From: Deroplatys truncata
Lineage: Eukaryota > Arthropoda > Insecta > Mantodea > Mantidae
Assembly: GCA_030765065.1 (NCBI GenBank)
Contig: CM060989.1
Location: 40,973,501 to 41,037,500 of the forward strand
DNA: 64,000 bases
Reading direction: 5' to 3'
In this document: positions 24,930 through 34,859 of the stretch, piece by piece
Position numbering within the stretch: position 1 is the stretch's first letter
Layout of the letters: every line of letters begins with the position of its first letter
Notes under the pieces: generated by a model
Seen by the model: only the letters and a program-made list of their open reading frames with translations
Told to the model about the DNA's origin: nothing
Databases searched by the model: none
Made by a program: the position numbers and the translations under genes

Positions 24930-26371
24930 AGTAATCTAACGATATTGAATAAAATATTAAATGTTTAAGATATTGTAATGAGAAATGAATTGTATATCTC
25001 GAATTTTCTGGGCCGCAGGCTGCAGGATCGCTCATCAAATACCGTAATGATTCAGACACCCGAACACCCGAATGGTAAGCATTCTTCAGAGTTTTTAAAT
25101 AAGTAATGTAACAATTCATATTAACTTCTTGTTCATATTCTTTATTATTATTTGTATTATTATTTCCAGGAAGTGGACTTTATTTTGGTATCGACCATCC
25201 ATCGAGCGCTGCACAGGCAGCGCCAGGCTTCCAGACCTTCCTGGTACCAAATCATCATGGAGGCGGCTCTACCATCCGTACATGCAGCAACACTCGTAAG
25301 GTGAGAATTTACAGACGGGTGTTTGAGGATTTTAACTAAAAAATTACATGATAGTAGACATACAATGTCGATTCTGGCACACAAAGGCATGCCTCCGACA
25401 GCATAGAGTTCTGGATTGTATAAGAAGAAAAGGATATATTTAAGGGGAGTTTCTCGCCCATATGCAGTCACATAACTCTTTCGGTCTCCCAGAATGCTAT
25501 GTATTTTTCACGAGGGTGTTTAAAACATGTATTTTTTTTTCACGTATAGAGTGTAGATTCTTTAGAACTCTGTACTTAAACATGCTATACTATTATTATT
25601 TATTTATTTTTTCCAGGAAATGGACTTTATTTCGGAGGCGGTATCGGTCAACATGCGACCGCTGCACCGGTAGCATCAGGCTTCGCGAGCGTTGTACCAG
25701 CAGGCTTCGCGACCGCTGCACCGCCACCTCCAGGCTTCCAGACCTTCCTGGCACCAAATAAGCAGGGTGGGGGCCCTGCCCCATACATGCAGCAAGCACC
25801 GAACGGTAAGAATTTTTTCAATATTTTATGAAGTTCTTTTTACACATTCTATATTATTATTAATATTGTTATTATTTTCAGGAAGTGGACTTTATTTCGG
25901 AGGCGGGTTTTTTCTGGGAATGTCTCCAAAGTATTCTTCATTCTGAACGACTTTTGCAAAACTGATAAACCATAAGAGATAGACAAAATTTTACTACACA
26001 AAAAATGGAGATCGCGTTAAAATACATAATTTATAACATATACATTCTTGTTGTTGAGTAAATCGTTTTTCGAGATATTGCTTGTTATTCCATTAAAATT
26101 TTCCAATACTTATACTTTTTCTCAAATTCATTATTCTTGTTTTATGTCCTCGATATGCAAAGAGAATGGAATGCACCACATAGCAACCAGCGTTAAAATA
26201 TTTGACTATCGCTTAAAACCTATCATATTCACATTGTATCGTCATGAAAATTACCAATAACATTGACATCCCGATATCTCGATTAACATGAAGCATATAG
26301 GGAATAAGTGCTTGTAAAAAATAGTTTGTACAAGAGTAGAGAAAGCCATGTGAGTGTACACATCAGATTTT
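24930..26371 (+). repeat. DR1 copy inside the left arm, split by a captured segment
   Basis: 24,930-25,012 follows DR1 to tatctcgaattttctggg. DR1 resumes at 25,919 with aatgtctccaaagtattctt and runs to acacatcagattttttg at 26,371. A second DR1 fragment lies at 26,385-26,560. Because the same arrangement is in the right arm, the palindrome formed, or was homogenised, after these insertions. Confidence 0.85.
25013..25909 (+). pseudogene. Captured fragment of a repetitive-exon host-like gene
   Basis: Three exon-like blocks share one theme and phase. 25,170-25,295 is 42 codons with donor C|GTAAGG. 25,617-25,805 is 63 codons with donor G|GTAAG. An exon start lies at 25,882, and the tail of an earlier exon ends at 25,074 with AATG|GTAAG. 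Each begins after a TTATTATT...TTTCCAG or TTTTCAG acceptor and encodes GLYFG..., then Ala/Pro/Gly-rich text with PGFQTFL(V/A)PN and YMQQAPNG. All introns are phase 1, so exons can be repeated without shifting frame. The protein looks low-complexity (structural or cuticle/secreted type) but I do not recognise it. No promoter, start codon or stop is visible, so it is a captured internal fragment. It is flanked by TTTTCTGGG direct repeats (25,004-25,012 and 25,910-25,918). Confidence 0.7.
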
Positions 26372-26875
26372 TTGATATTGGTTTAAATTTTCAAATACTT
26401 TTAACTTTTCTCAAGCGGTAACTCGCTATTCGTTTTTTCCCGTGGTAATGCATAGAGAATAGAATTATAAAGCCATCACATAGCATCAGACGTTCTTTAA
26501 ACATCTGTAACGTGTCTATTCACAATCGAAAGGTTGCTGGTTCGAGGAAAATTATATCTACAGAAACAATACATTATTTTCGCTCTATGATTAATTTGGT
26601 AATGTAACAATAATTAACAATGAATTTTTAGCGGTAAATGTAAAAAATAAAATATATTTTTTATTTCCTAGCGTCATACGCAGAAGCATTCCCCTTAAGG
26701 AACGCTGGCGTGAGCGATGGTTTCCCCATAACGGGTTTAGACTTGCTTACGAAATGTCCCTGTGCGAGGCTAGCATTTCCCTCTCCTTCTCGAATTTTTG
26801 GAGTAGCCAATCAAAATTGCTGTATTATATAACGTCACACCTCTCACCCCTTCAGATTTTTATCAGGCGAAGCGA

Positions 26876-26908
26876 TATAAAAGCAGTAGCTTCCCCAGCG
26901 ATTTCACT
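26876..26908 (+). promoter_or_regulatory. Gene A core promoter, left arm (TATA + Inr)
   Basis: TATAAAA at 26,876-26,882 and an arthropod-type initiator TCACT at 26,904-26,908. The Inr A is 30 bp from the first T of the TATA box, the canonical spacing. The start codon lies 75 bp downstream. This is a strong, focused promoter rather than random AT-rich sequence. Confidence 0.8.
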
Positions 26909-26980
26909 GTATTGTGACAACACAGCGAGCTAAGATCTCCGCAAACTTTTCTCATTCAAAGTGAAATTTCAACGAACATC

Positions 26981-28350
26981 ATGTCTGGTAAGTTGTAACA
27001 AAACACTTCATTTACTTTAAAAGTTAAATTATTACTCTGTACATTTAACTTATATTCGCGTTCTTGTTTTTAATGCATGGCATTTATATGCGAATAGCTG
27101 AGCATTCTAAAAGTTAATAGCTAGACAAGTGAATTTTCTGAAATGTGAACAGTTTAGTTAAGTATTCATTTTAGGCAAGCTTATTCTACATTTAATAGCT
27201 AACTGCGCGAATTCTCAAAATGGGAACAATTTAGTTAAGTATTCACCTTGTTGAGTAATTATTATTCCAGATATTTAAATACAGGATTTCACAGAGTGAA
27301 TTATATTCCTTTTTGGAGAAAATACAATTACTTGAATACCTTATTAACGTTTTTGCTTTAGAATATTACAAAACGTCTGTTGCGCGAATCATTCGCTCTA
27401 ACAAAGTAAATATCTACATTATATTAAAACATTTAAATTGAAAAATACAGTACTTAATGAACTTCATTAGTGAATCAGAACCTCAATTATATTTACACAT
27501 ATTATCATTTTCAGAAAAAAGTTAATAAGTTTGTAACTTTCAAATAAATGAAATTTTTGTTATGCAACACATTCTCTAATAAAGAATATGTTTTTTTCTC
27601 TTCCTAATGCAGAAAGTTTGACATCTCAACTTAACACATTGGCTGAGGGTAGCATTTACCCAGCCGTTCAAAGACTACAAGATCTTCAGCCAGAGGAGCC
27701 TTATAATATAAAATCCTTAAGAAAAATTGATACTCGATACGGTGCTAGAGTCGTTGCACTTTTAGAGAATAAGCAAGTGTTTCTCCCGACAAGATATTCA
27801 ACCCTAACAAGCCAACAGTTGGAGGAAATGCCTGGGAAGTTTCAAATGGTATATCACGGAGTAGTACCAGCCGGCAAGTTTAAGACATGTAAATTGTCTT
27901 TTCTTCCTATTAAGGTTTGTAGAAATAATTCAGCTATCCTTTCAAAGCTTCATTTAGAGTTACATTCGTTGAGTTTATAAATTCGCACTTCAGTAGGATA
28001 ACATTTGTCTAAAGTATACATCAATATGTAAAAAAAATAACGTCCAGGATGTAGTCTGAGCGAGGATCTGCAGAAAGAAGTTTAATAGTCTATTCACTGA
28101 TTCTTTACCTCAAAGCAGATACCTACAGTAAGTTTCAAATAATTTCCAGCACGATAGCAGTTGTCAAAAGCAGGCATCACTGTATTAAAAAAATATGTGT
28201 AAATAATGTCTAGATTGTACTCTGTGTGATTTCGTGCAGAAAGAACTTTAATACCCCTTGCAGTGATTCTCCACATCGAAGTATATACCTACAAGAAGTT
28301 GCAAATAATGTGAATGTGTGTTACAGGAATGCCCAGCTGAATGTAAATGA
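26981..28350 (+). CDS. Gene A, left copy: spliced 110-codon protein, OB-fold-like pattern
   Basis: Model: exon 1 at 26,981-26,987 (ATGTCTG, donor GTAAGT), exon 2 at 27,613-27,914 (acceptor ttcctaatgcag), exon 3 at 28,327-28,350 (acceptor gtgttacag; stop TGA). The pieces sum to 333 nt in one frame. Exon 2 carries YNIKSLRKIDTRYGARVVAL and VFLPTRYSTL. That pattern (aromatic, LR, T-R-Y-G, then V-F-L-P-x-R) recalls short arthropod proteins I associate with OB-like folds and single-strand DNA binding; this is from memory and unverified. The second donor (AAG|GTTTGT) is weak. It is supported because the right arm has a stop-creating change 18 bases into this intron, which matters only if the intron were coding. 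Read-through would instead end at 27,980. Intron 2 holds a tandem duplication of about 170 bp (28,010-28,150 and 28,185-28,325). The poly(A) signal is at 28,712-28,717. Confidence 0.7.
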
Positions 28351-28711
28351 AGAGGAAGAACGAGATAGCTTAAAACATCATAAACAGAAATGTGATAGGA
28401 ACATTCTCAACACCTCCCAGTAACCTCAATCAATGAAGAATTGCACCAGTGCGGAACATACATGGAAAAAACATCCGAGTGTGTAGAATATAACAATAAT
28501 ATATATATATAATTATGTACTCATTATTACTGCTATACCAGCCTATACCATTGATTTCATAAATAATTTCATAATTGTTTAAGGAGAATGCCTATCTTAA
28601 AAACATTGATGCTACATGAACTATTACTGAAAGAGACTTGAATAAATGGGAATCTAGAAGCCAGAACCATCTTAATATTGGGCTGTATGATATGAGGTGT
28701 ATAAAAAGATT

Positions 28712-28752
28712 AATAAAAAAATGAGGTCTATGTAATATAAACAACATTTATT
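28712..28752. terminator. Facing poly(A) signals of genes A and B, left arm
   Basis: AATAAA on the plus strand at 28,712-28,717 serves gene A. TTTATT at 28,747-28,752 is AATAAA on the minus strand and serves gene B. They lie 30 bp apart, so the two genes are tail to tail with almost no spare sequence. Confidence 0.7.
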
Positions 28753-29009
28753 TTTTATAAACATTTTCCTATTACATTCCTATACAAAAAAACATACATA
28801 TTTCCTAAAGACAAAGGTGATAGTCTAGACATTCTAAAACACTCAGTTATATAATCATATACATCACACAGAAAGAGACCTGCATTATCCATAAAAAACT
28901 AAACATCTCAAGAATGTCTGGATGATGTATTTTATAAGTACAAGGTTTTGATATTTCAAAGTTCCTGTTAACCATGACTGTAATTGATTAACACAATTTC
29001 TCGATCCTG

Positions 29010-29477
29010 TCATGCTATAACTTTAGAAGCTTTCAGCTTACTTATAATCTCCTCAATCTCTTGTGTGTGACTATTATTACCAGCATTCCTCGATGCAATT
29101 AGTAACCTCAATATATTTACTAGTCTATTTGGATTTTCAAGCGTAGATATCACTGAATCATCATCATATGAAGATTTCATATTCTCGCGACTCCCGCTGT
29201 ATCCAGATTTTTCACCATCAGTAGTCTCCAGTGAAGGACAGAGGCTTGATCCGGTATAACATCCCCCTCTATACATCTTCGGATCTTCGAGTGTAGGAGA
29301 GAGAGTCGATCCAGTATAACATGTTGCTCTATGAAGCTTAAATCTTGACAAAGAACGATTCTTAAAAATCCGCTCGCATATACAGCATCTAATGACGTGT
29401 TTTCCTCCATGTGTAATGTATGAAAAATTGAGTTTCTCATCCGCTAGTTGCACAGATTTTCTCCGGCAGGAGCTCAT
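29010..29477 (-). CDS. Gene B, left copy: 155-aa zinc-finger protein
   Basis: A single-exon frame starting MSSCRRKSVQLADEKL. Residues about 30-55 hold a zinc-finger pattern: C-x2-C (CCIC), 14 residues, then H-x3-C (HRATC), resembling C2HC or BED-type fingers and suggesting DNA or RNA binding. Two CYTGS blocks follow (CYTGSTLSPTLEDP and CYTGSSLCPSLETT), a short internal duplication. The acidic/Ser-rich middle leads to a predicted helical C-terminus (RLVNILRLLIASRN ... EIEEIISKLKASK) that could dimerise. The frame is intact and identical in both arms, a sign of constraint or recent duplication. It is transcribed toward gene A. I do not recognise the family. Confidence 0.65.
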   Translation of the reverse strand: MSSCRRKSVQLADEKLNFSYITHGGKHVIRCCICERIFKNRSLSRFKLHRATCYTGSTLSPTLEDPKMYRGGCYTGSSLCPSLETTDGEKSGYSGSRENMKSSYDDDSVISTLENPNRLVNILRLLIASRNAGNNSHTQEIEEIISKLKASKVIA

Positions 29478-29542
29478 GCTAAAACTAAAAGAAATTAAAT
29501 GAATACGGGAATGCTAACGCTCGAAGGAATTAAAAGCGAATG

Positions 29543-29576
29543 AATGAATTCATAACACGCAGCTATGTATATATTC
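29543..29576 (-). promoter_or_regulatory. Gene B core promoter, left arm
   Basis: On the minus strand GAATATATACATA (TATATA at 29,568-29,573) lies about 90 bp before the start codon, placing initiation near 29,543. It sits between the satellite and gene B; the mirror TATATA is at 33,635-33,640. A tttcttttag just before the start codon could alternatively be an acceptor for an unseen leader exon. Confidence 0.55.
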
Positions 29577-29730
29577 AGTGTGAGGACGCCGGAGGGAATC
29601 GCAATCTTCTCATAGCAGCGGGAAAGGATGCTCTCTGGAAACATTTGTGGAGAAGGAGGCTCTCAACAGAACATGGCGAATGCGAGCATGGAAAAAGGAT
29701 GCTCTCTGGGAACATTCGTGGAAAAGGCTG

Positions 29731-32700
29731 CGTAACAAAGGAATCATGCCATGTAACAAAGGAATCACGCTAAGTAACAAAGGAATCACGCTATGTAACA
29801 AAGGAATCACGCTATGTAACAAAGGAATCACGCTATGTAACAAAGGAATCACGCTATGTAACAAAGGAATCACGCCATGTAACAAAGAAATCTCGCCATG
29901 TAACAAAGGAATCGCGCTATGTAACAAAGGAATCACGCTATGTAACAAAGGAATCGCGCCATGTAACAAAGGAATCACGCCATGTAACAAAGGAATCGCG
30001 CCATGTAACAAAGGAATCGCGCCATGTAACAAAGGAATCGCGCCATGTAACAAAGGAATCGCGCTAAGTAACAAAGGAATCGCGCTATGTAACAAAGGAA
30101 TCGCGCTATGTAACAAAGGAATCGCGCTATGTAACAAAGGAATCGCTCTATGTAACAAAGGAATCACGCCATGTAACAAAGGAATCACGCCATGTAACAA
30201 AGGAATCGCGCCATGTAACAAAGGAATCGCGCCATGTAACAAAGGAATCGCGCTATGTAACAAAGGAATCGCGCTATGTAACAAAGGAATCGCGCTATGT
30301 AACAAAGGAATCGCGCTATGTAACAAAGGAATCGCGCTATGTAACAAAGGAATCGCGCTATGTAACAAAGGAATCGCGCCATGTAACAAAGGAATCGCGC
30401 TATGTAACAAAGGAATCGCGGTATGTAACAAAGGAATCGCGGTATGTAACAAAGGAATCCCGCTATGTAACAAAGGAATCGCGCTATGTAACAAAGGAAT
30501 CCCGCTATGTAACAAAGGAATCCCGGTATGTAACAAAGGAATCGCGGTATGTAACAAAGGAATCGCGCTATGTAACAAAGGAATCCCGCTATGTAACAAA
30601 GGAATCCCGGTATGTAACAAAGGAATCACGCCATGTAACAAAGGAATCACGCTATGTAACAAAGGAATCGCGCTATGTAACAAAGGAATCGCGGTATGTA
30701 ACAAAGGAATCACGCCATGTAACAAAGGAATCACGCTATGTAACAAAGGAATCGCGCTATGTAACAAAGGAATCGCGGTATGTAACAAAGGAATCACGCC
30801 ATGTAACAAAGGAATCACGCTATGTAACAAAGGAATCGCGGTATGTAACAAAGGAATCCCGCTATGTAACAAAGGAATCGCGCTATGTAACAAAGGAATC
30901 CCGCTATGTAACAAAGGAATCCCGGTATGTAACAAAGGAATCGCGGTATGTAACAAAGGAATCGCGCTATGTAACAAAGGAATGCCGCTATGTAACAAAG
31001 GAATCCCGGTATGTAACAAAGGAATCACGCCATGTAACAAAGGAACCACGCTATGTAACAAAGGAATCGCGCTATGTAACAAAGGAATCGCGGTATGTAA
31101 CAAAGGAATCACGCCATGTAACAAAGGAATCACGCTATGTAACAAAGGAATCGCGCTATGTAACAAAGGAATCGCGCCATGTAACAAAGGAATCACACCA
31201 TGTAACAAAGGAATCGCGCCATGTAACAAAGGAATCGCTCTATGTAACAAAGGAATCACGCCATGTAACAAAGGAATCACGCCATGTAACAAAGGAATCG
31301 CTCTATGTAACAAAGGAATCACGCCATGTAACAAAGGAATCGCGCCATGTAACAAAGGAATCGCGCCATGTAACAAAGGAATCGCGCCATGTAACAAAGG
31401 AATCACGCCATGTAACAAAGGAATCGCGCCATGTAACAAAGGAATCGCTCCATGTAACAAAGGAATCGCGCTATGTAACAAAGGAATCGCGCTATGTAAC
31501 AAAGGAATCGCGCCATGTAACAAAGGAATCGCGCTATGTAACAAAGGAATCGCGCTATGTAACAACGGAATCGCGCCATGTAACAACGGAATCGCGCCAT
31601 GTAACAAAGGAATCGCGGTATTTAACAAAGGATTCGCGGTATGTAACAAAGGAATCGCGCCATGTAACAAAGGAATCGCGCCATGTAACAAAGGAATCAC
31701 GCCATGTAACAAAGGAATCGCGCTATGTAACAAAGGAATCGCGCTATGTAACAAAGGAATCGCGCCATGTAACAAAGGAATCGCGCCATGTAACAAAGGA
31801 ATCGCGCTATGTAACAAAGGAATCGCGCTATGTAACAAAGGAATCGCACTATGTAACAAAGGAATCGCGCCATGTAACAAAGGAATCGCGCCATGTAACA
31901 AAGGAATCGCGCCATGTAACAAAGGAATCACGCCATGTAACAAAGGAATCGCGCTATGTAACAAAGGAATCGCGGTATGTAACAAAGGAATCACGCCATG
32001 TAACAAAGGAATCACGCTATGTAACAAAGGAATCGCGCTATGTAACAAAGGAATCGCGGTATGTAACAAAGGAATCGCGCTATGTAACAAAGGAATCGCG
32101 CTATGTAACAAAGGAATCGCGCTGTGTAACAAAGGAATCTCGGTATGTAACAAAGGAATCGCGCTATGTAACAAAGGAATCGCGCTATGTAACAAAGGAA
32201 TCGCGCTATGTAACAAGCTCATCACTGTATGTAACAAACTGATCACGCTATGTAACAAACTGATCAGGCTATGTAACAAAGGAATCGCGCTATGTAACAA
32301 GCTCATCACGCTATGTAACAAACTGATCACGCTATGTAACAAAGGAATCACGCTATGTAACAAAGGAATCACGCTATGTAACAAAGGAATCACGCTATGT
32401 AACAAAGGAATCGCGCTATGTAACAAAGGAATCGCGGTATGTAACAAAGGAATCGCGCCATGTAACAACGGAATCGCGCCATGTAACAAAGGAATCACGC
32501 CATGTAACAAAGGAATCGCGCCATGTAACAAAGGAATCGCGCCATGTAACAAAGGAATCGCGCCATGTAACAAAGGAATCACGCCATGTAACAAAGGAAT
32601 CGCGCCATGTAACAAAGGAATCGCACCATGTAACAAAGGAATCGCGCTATGTAACAAAGGAATCGCGCTATGTATCAAAGGAATCACGCCATGTAACAAA

Positions 32701-33380
32701 GGAATCACGCCATGTAACAAAGGAATCGCGCAATGTAACAAAGGAATCGCGCCATGTAACAAAGGAATCGCGCCATGTAACAAAGGAATCGCGCCATGTA
32801 ACAAAGGAATCACGCCATGTAACAAAGGAATCACGCCATGTAACAAAGGAATCGCGCTATGTAACAAAGGAATCGCGGTATGTAACAAAGGAATCACGCC
32901 ATGTAACAAAGGAATCACGCTATGTAACAAAGGAATCGCGCTATGTAACAAAGGAATCGCGGTATGTAACAAAGGAATCGCGCTATGTAACAAATGAATC
33001 GCGCTATGTAACAAAGGAATCGCGCTGTGTAACAAAGGAATCGCGGTATGTAACAAAGGAATCGCGCTATGTAACAAAGGAATCGCGCTATGTAACAAAG
33101 GAATCGCGCTATGTAACAAGCTCATCACTGTATGTAACAAACTGATCACGCTATGTAACAAACTGATCAGGCTATGTAACAAAGGAATCGCGCTATGTAA
33201 CAAGCTCATCACGCTATGTAACAAACTGATCACGCTATGTAACAAAGGAATCACGCTATGTAACAAAGGAATCACGCTATGTAACAAAGGAATCACGCTA
33301 TGTAACAAAGGAATCACGCTATGTAACAAAGGAATCACGCTATGTAACAATGGAATCACGCTATGTAACAAACTGGTCAG
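29731..33380. repeat. Central 21-bp satellite array
   Basis: About 174 head-to-tail monomers of atgtaacaaaggaatcgcgc+t. Variants occur at a few positions (atcacg, atcccg, gccatg, ggtatg) and there are rarer types, aaactgatcacg and aagctcatcactg. Runs of variants recur: one cluster repeats after 399 bp (19 monomers; about 30,457 and 30,856) and the aagctcatc cluster after 903 bp (43 monomers; 32,217 and 33,120). Because 21 is divisible by 3, long open frames of over 1,100 codons arise on both strands (CNKGIAL and HSAIPLL repeats). These are not evidence of a protein. Confidence 0.95.
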
Positions 33381-33407
33381 GTACATAGCGCAATCAGGTT
33401 GTTACGC

Positions 33408-33620
33408 AGCCTTTTCCACAAACGTTTCCAGAGAGCATCCTTTTTCCATGCTCGCACTCGTTTGTTCTGTTGAGAGCATCCTTTTTCCACGAATGTTCCC
33501 AGAGAGCATCCTTTTTCCATGCTCGCATTCGCCATGTTCTGTTGAGAGCCTCCTTCTCCACAAATGTTTCCAGAGAGCATCCTTTCCCGCTGCTATGCGA
33601 AGATTGCGATTCCCTCCGGC
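33408..33620 (-). repeat. Inner-arm roughly 71-bp repeat, three copies
   Basis: Read on the minus strand, a unit beginning aaaggatgctctctggaaac and ending gcgagcatggaa occurs three times; the left arm (29,628-29,728) has two. It sits between the gene B promoter and the satellite. Confidence 0.7.
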
Positions 33621-33634
33621 GTCCTCACACTGAA

Positions 33635-33668
33635 TATATACATAGCTGCGTGTTATGAATTCATTCAT
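33635..33668 (+). promoter_or_regulatory. Gene B core promoter, right arm
   Basis: TATATA at 33,635-33,640, with the start codon 91 bp downstream at 33,731. Mirror of the left-arm promoter. The two gene B promoters therefore point away from the satellite. Confidence 0.55.
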
Positions 33669-33730
33669 TCGCTTTTAATTCCTTCGAGCGTTAGCATTCC
33701 CGTATTCATTTAATTTCTTTTAGTTTTAGC

Positions 33731-34198
33731 ATGAGCTCCTGCCGGAGAAAATCTGTGCAACTAGCGGATGAGAAACTCAATTTTTCATACATTACACATG
33801 GAGGAAAACACGTCATTAGATGCTGTATATGCGAGCGGATTTTTAAGAATCGTTCTTTGTCAAGATTTAAGCTTCATAGAGCAACATGTTATACTGGATC
33901 GACTCTCTCTCCTACACTCGAAGATCCGAAGATGTATAGAGGGGGATGTTATACCGGATCAAGCCTCTGTCCTTCACTGGAGACTACTGATGGTGAAAAA
34001 TCTGGATACAGCGGGAGTCGCGAGAATATGAAATCTTCATATGATGATGATTCAGTGATATCTACGCTTGAAAATCCAAATAGACTAGTAAATATATTGA
34101 GGTTACTAATTGCATCGAGGAATGCTGGTAATAATAGTCACACACAAGAGATTGAGGAGATTATAAGTAAGCTGAAAGCTTCTAAAGTTATAGCATGA
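33731..34198 (+). CDS. Gene B, right copy: 155-aa zinc-finger protein
   Basis: Inverted duplicate of 29,010-29,477 with the same 155-residue translation, including the C-x2-C-x14-H-x3-C finger and the two CYTGS blocks. The poly(A) signal AATAAA is near 34,457. It reads away from the satellite and converges with gene A. Confidence 0.65.
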   Translation: MSSCRRKSVQLADEKLNFSYITHGGKHVIRCCICERIFKNRSLSRFKLHRATCYTGSTLSPTLEDPKMYRGGCYTGSSLCPSLETTDGEKSGYSGSRENMKSSYDDDSVISTLENPNRLVNILRLLIASRNAGNNSHTQEIEEIISKLKASKVIA

Positions 34199-34859
34199 CA
34201 GGATCGAGAAATTGTGTTAATCAATTACAGTCATGGTTAACAGGAACTTTGAAATATCAAAACCTTGTACTTATAAAATACATCATCCAGACATTCTTGA
34301 GATGTTTAGTTTTTTATGGATAATGCAGGTCTCTTTCTGTGTGATGTATATGATTATATAACTGAGTGTTTTAGAATGTCTAGACTATCACCTTTGTCTT
34401 TAGGAAATATGTATGTTTTTTTGTATAGGAATGTAATAGGAAAATGTTTATAAAAAATAAATGTTGTTTATATTACATAGACCTCATTTTTTTATTAATC
34501 TTTTTATACACCTCATATCATACAGCCCAATATTAAGATGGTTCTGGCTTCTAGATTCCCATTTATTCAAGTCTCTTTCAGTAATAGTTCATGTAGCATC
34601 AATGTTTTTAAGATAGGCATTCTCCTTAAACAATTATGAAATTATTTATGAAATCAATGGTATAGGCTGGTATAGCAGTAATAATGAGTACATAATTATA
34701 TATATATATATTATTGTTATATTCTACACACTCGGATGTTTTTTCCATGTATGTTCCGCACTGGTGCAATTCTTCATTGATTGAGGTTACTGGGAGGTGT
34801 TGAGAATGTTCCTATCACATTTCTGTTTATGATGTTTTAAGCTATCTCGTTCTTCCTCT

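Larger units (their letters stand above)
22064..29737 (+). repeat. Left arm of the giant inverted repeat
   Basis: Complementary to 33,400-41,151. Paired coordinates sum to 63,208 near the inner end and 63,215 at the outer end, so only a handful of small indels accumulate over 7.7 kb. Its inner end carries two copies of a roughly 71-bp repeat (aaaggatgctctctggaaac...gcgagcatggaa). Confidence 0.95.

Noticed and set aside
25013-25909. Pack-MULE or Helitron as the carrier of the captured exons
   Set aside because: A 9-bp direct repeat fits MULEs, but no terminal inverted repeats or Helitron ends could be seen, so the mechanism is left open.
29731-33380. CRISPR-like array
   Set aside because: Units are contiguous 21-bp tandem copies without spacers, in a eukaryotic context.
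29610-33386. Very long proteins encoded by the satellite (CNKGIAL and HSAIPLL repeats)
   Set aside because: A 21-bp monomer without stops keeps four of six frames open automatically; frames are antisense to each other and not anchored by any conserved start.
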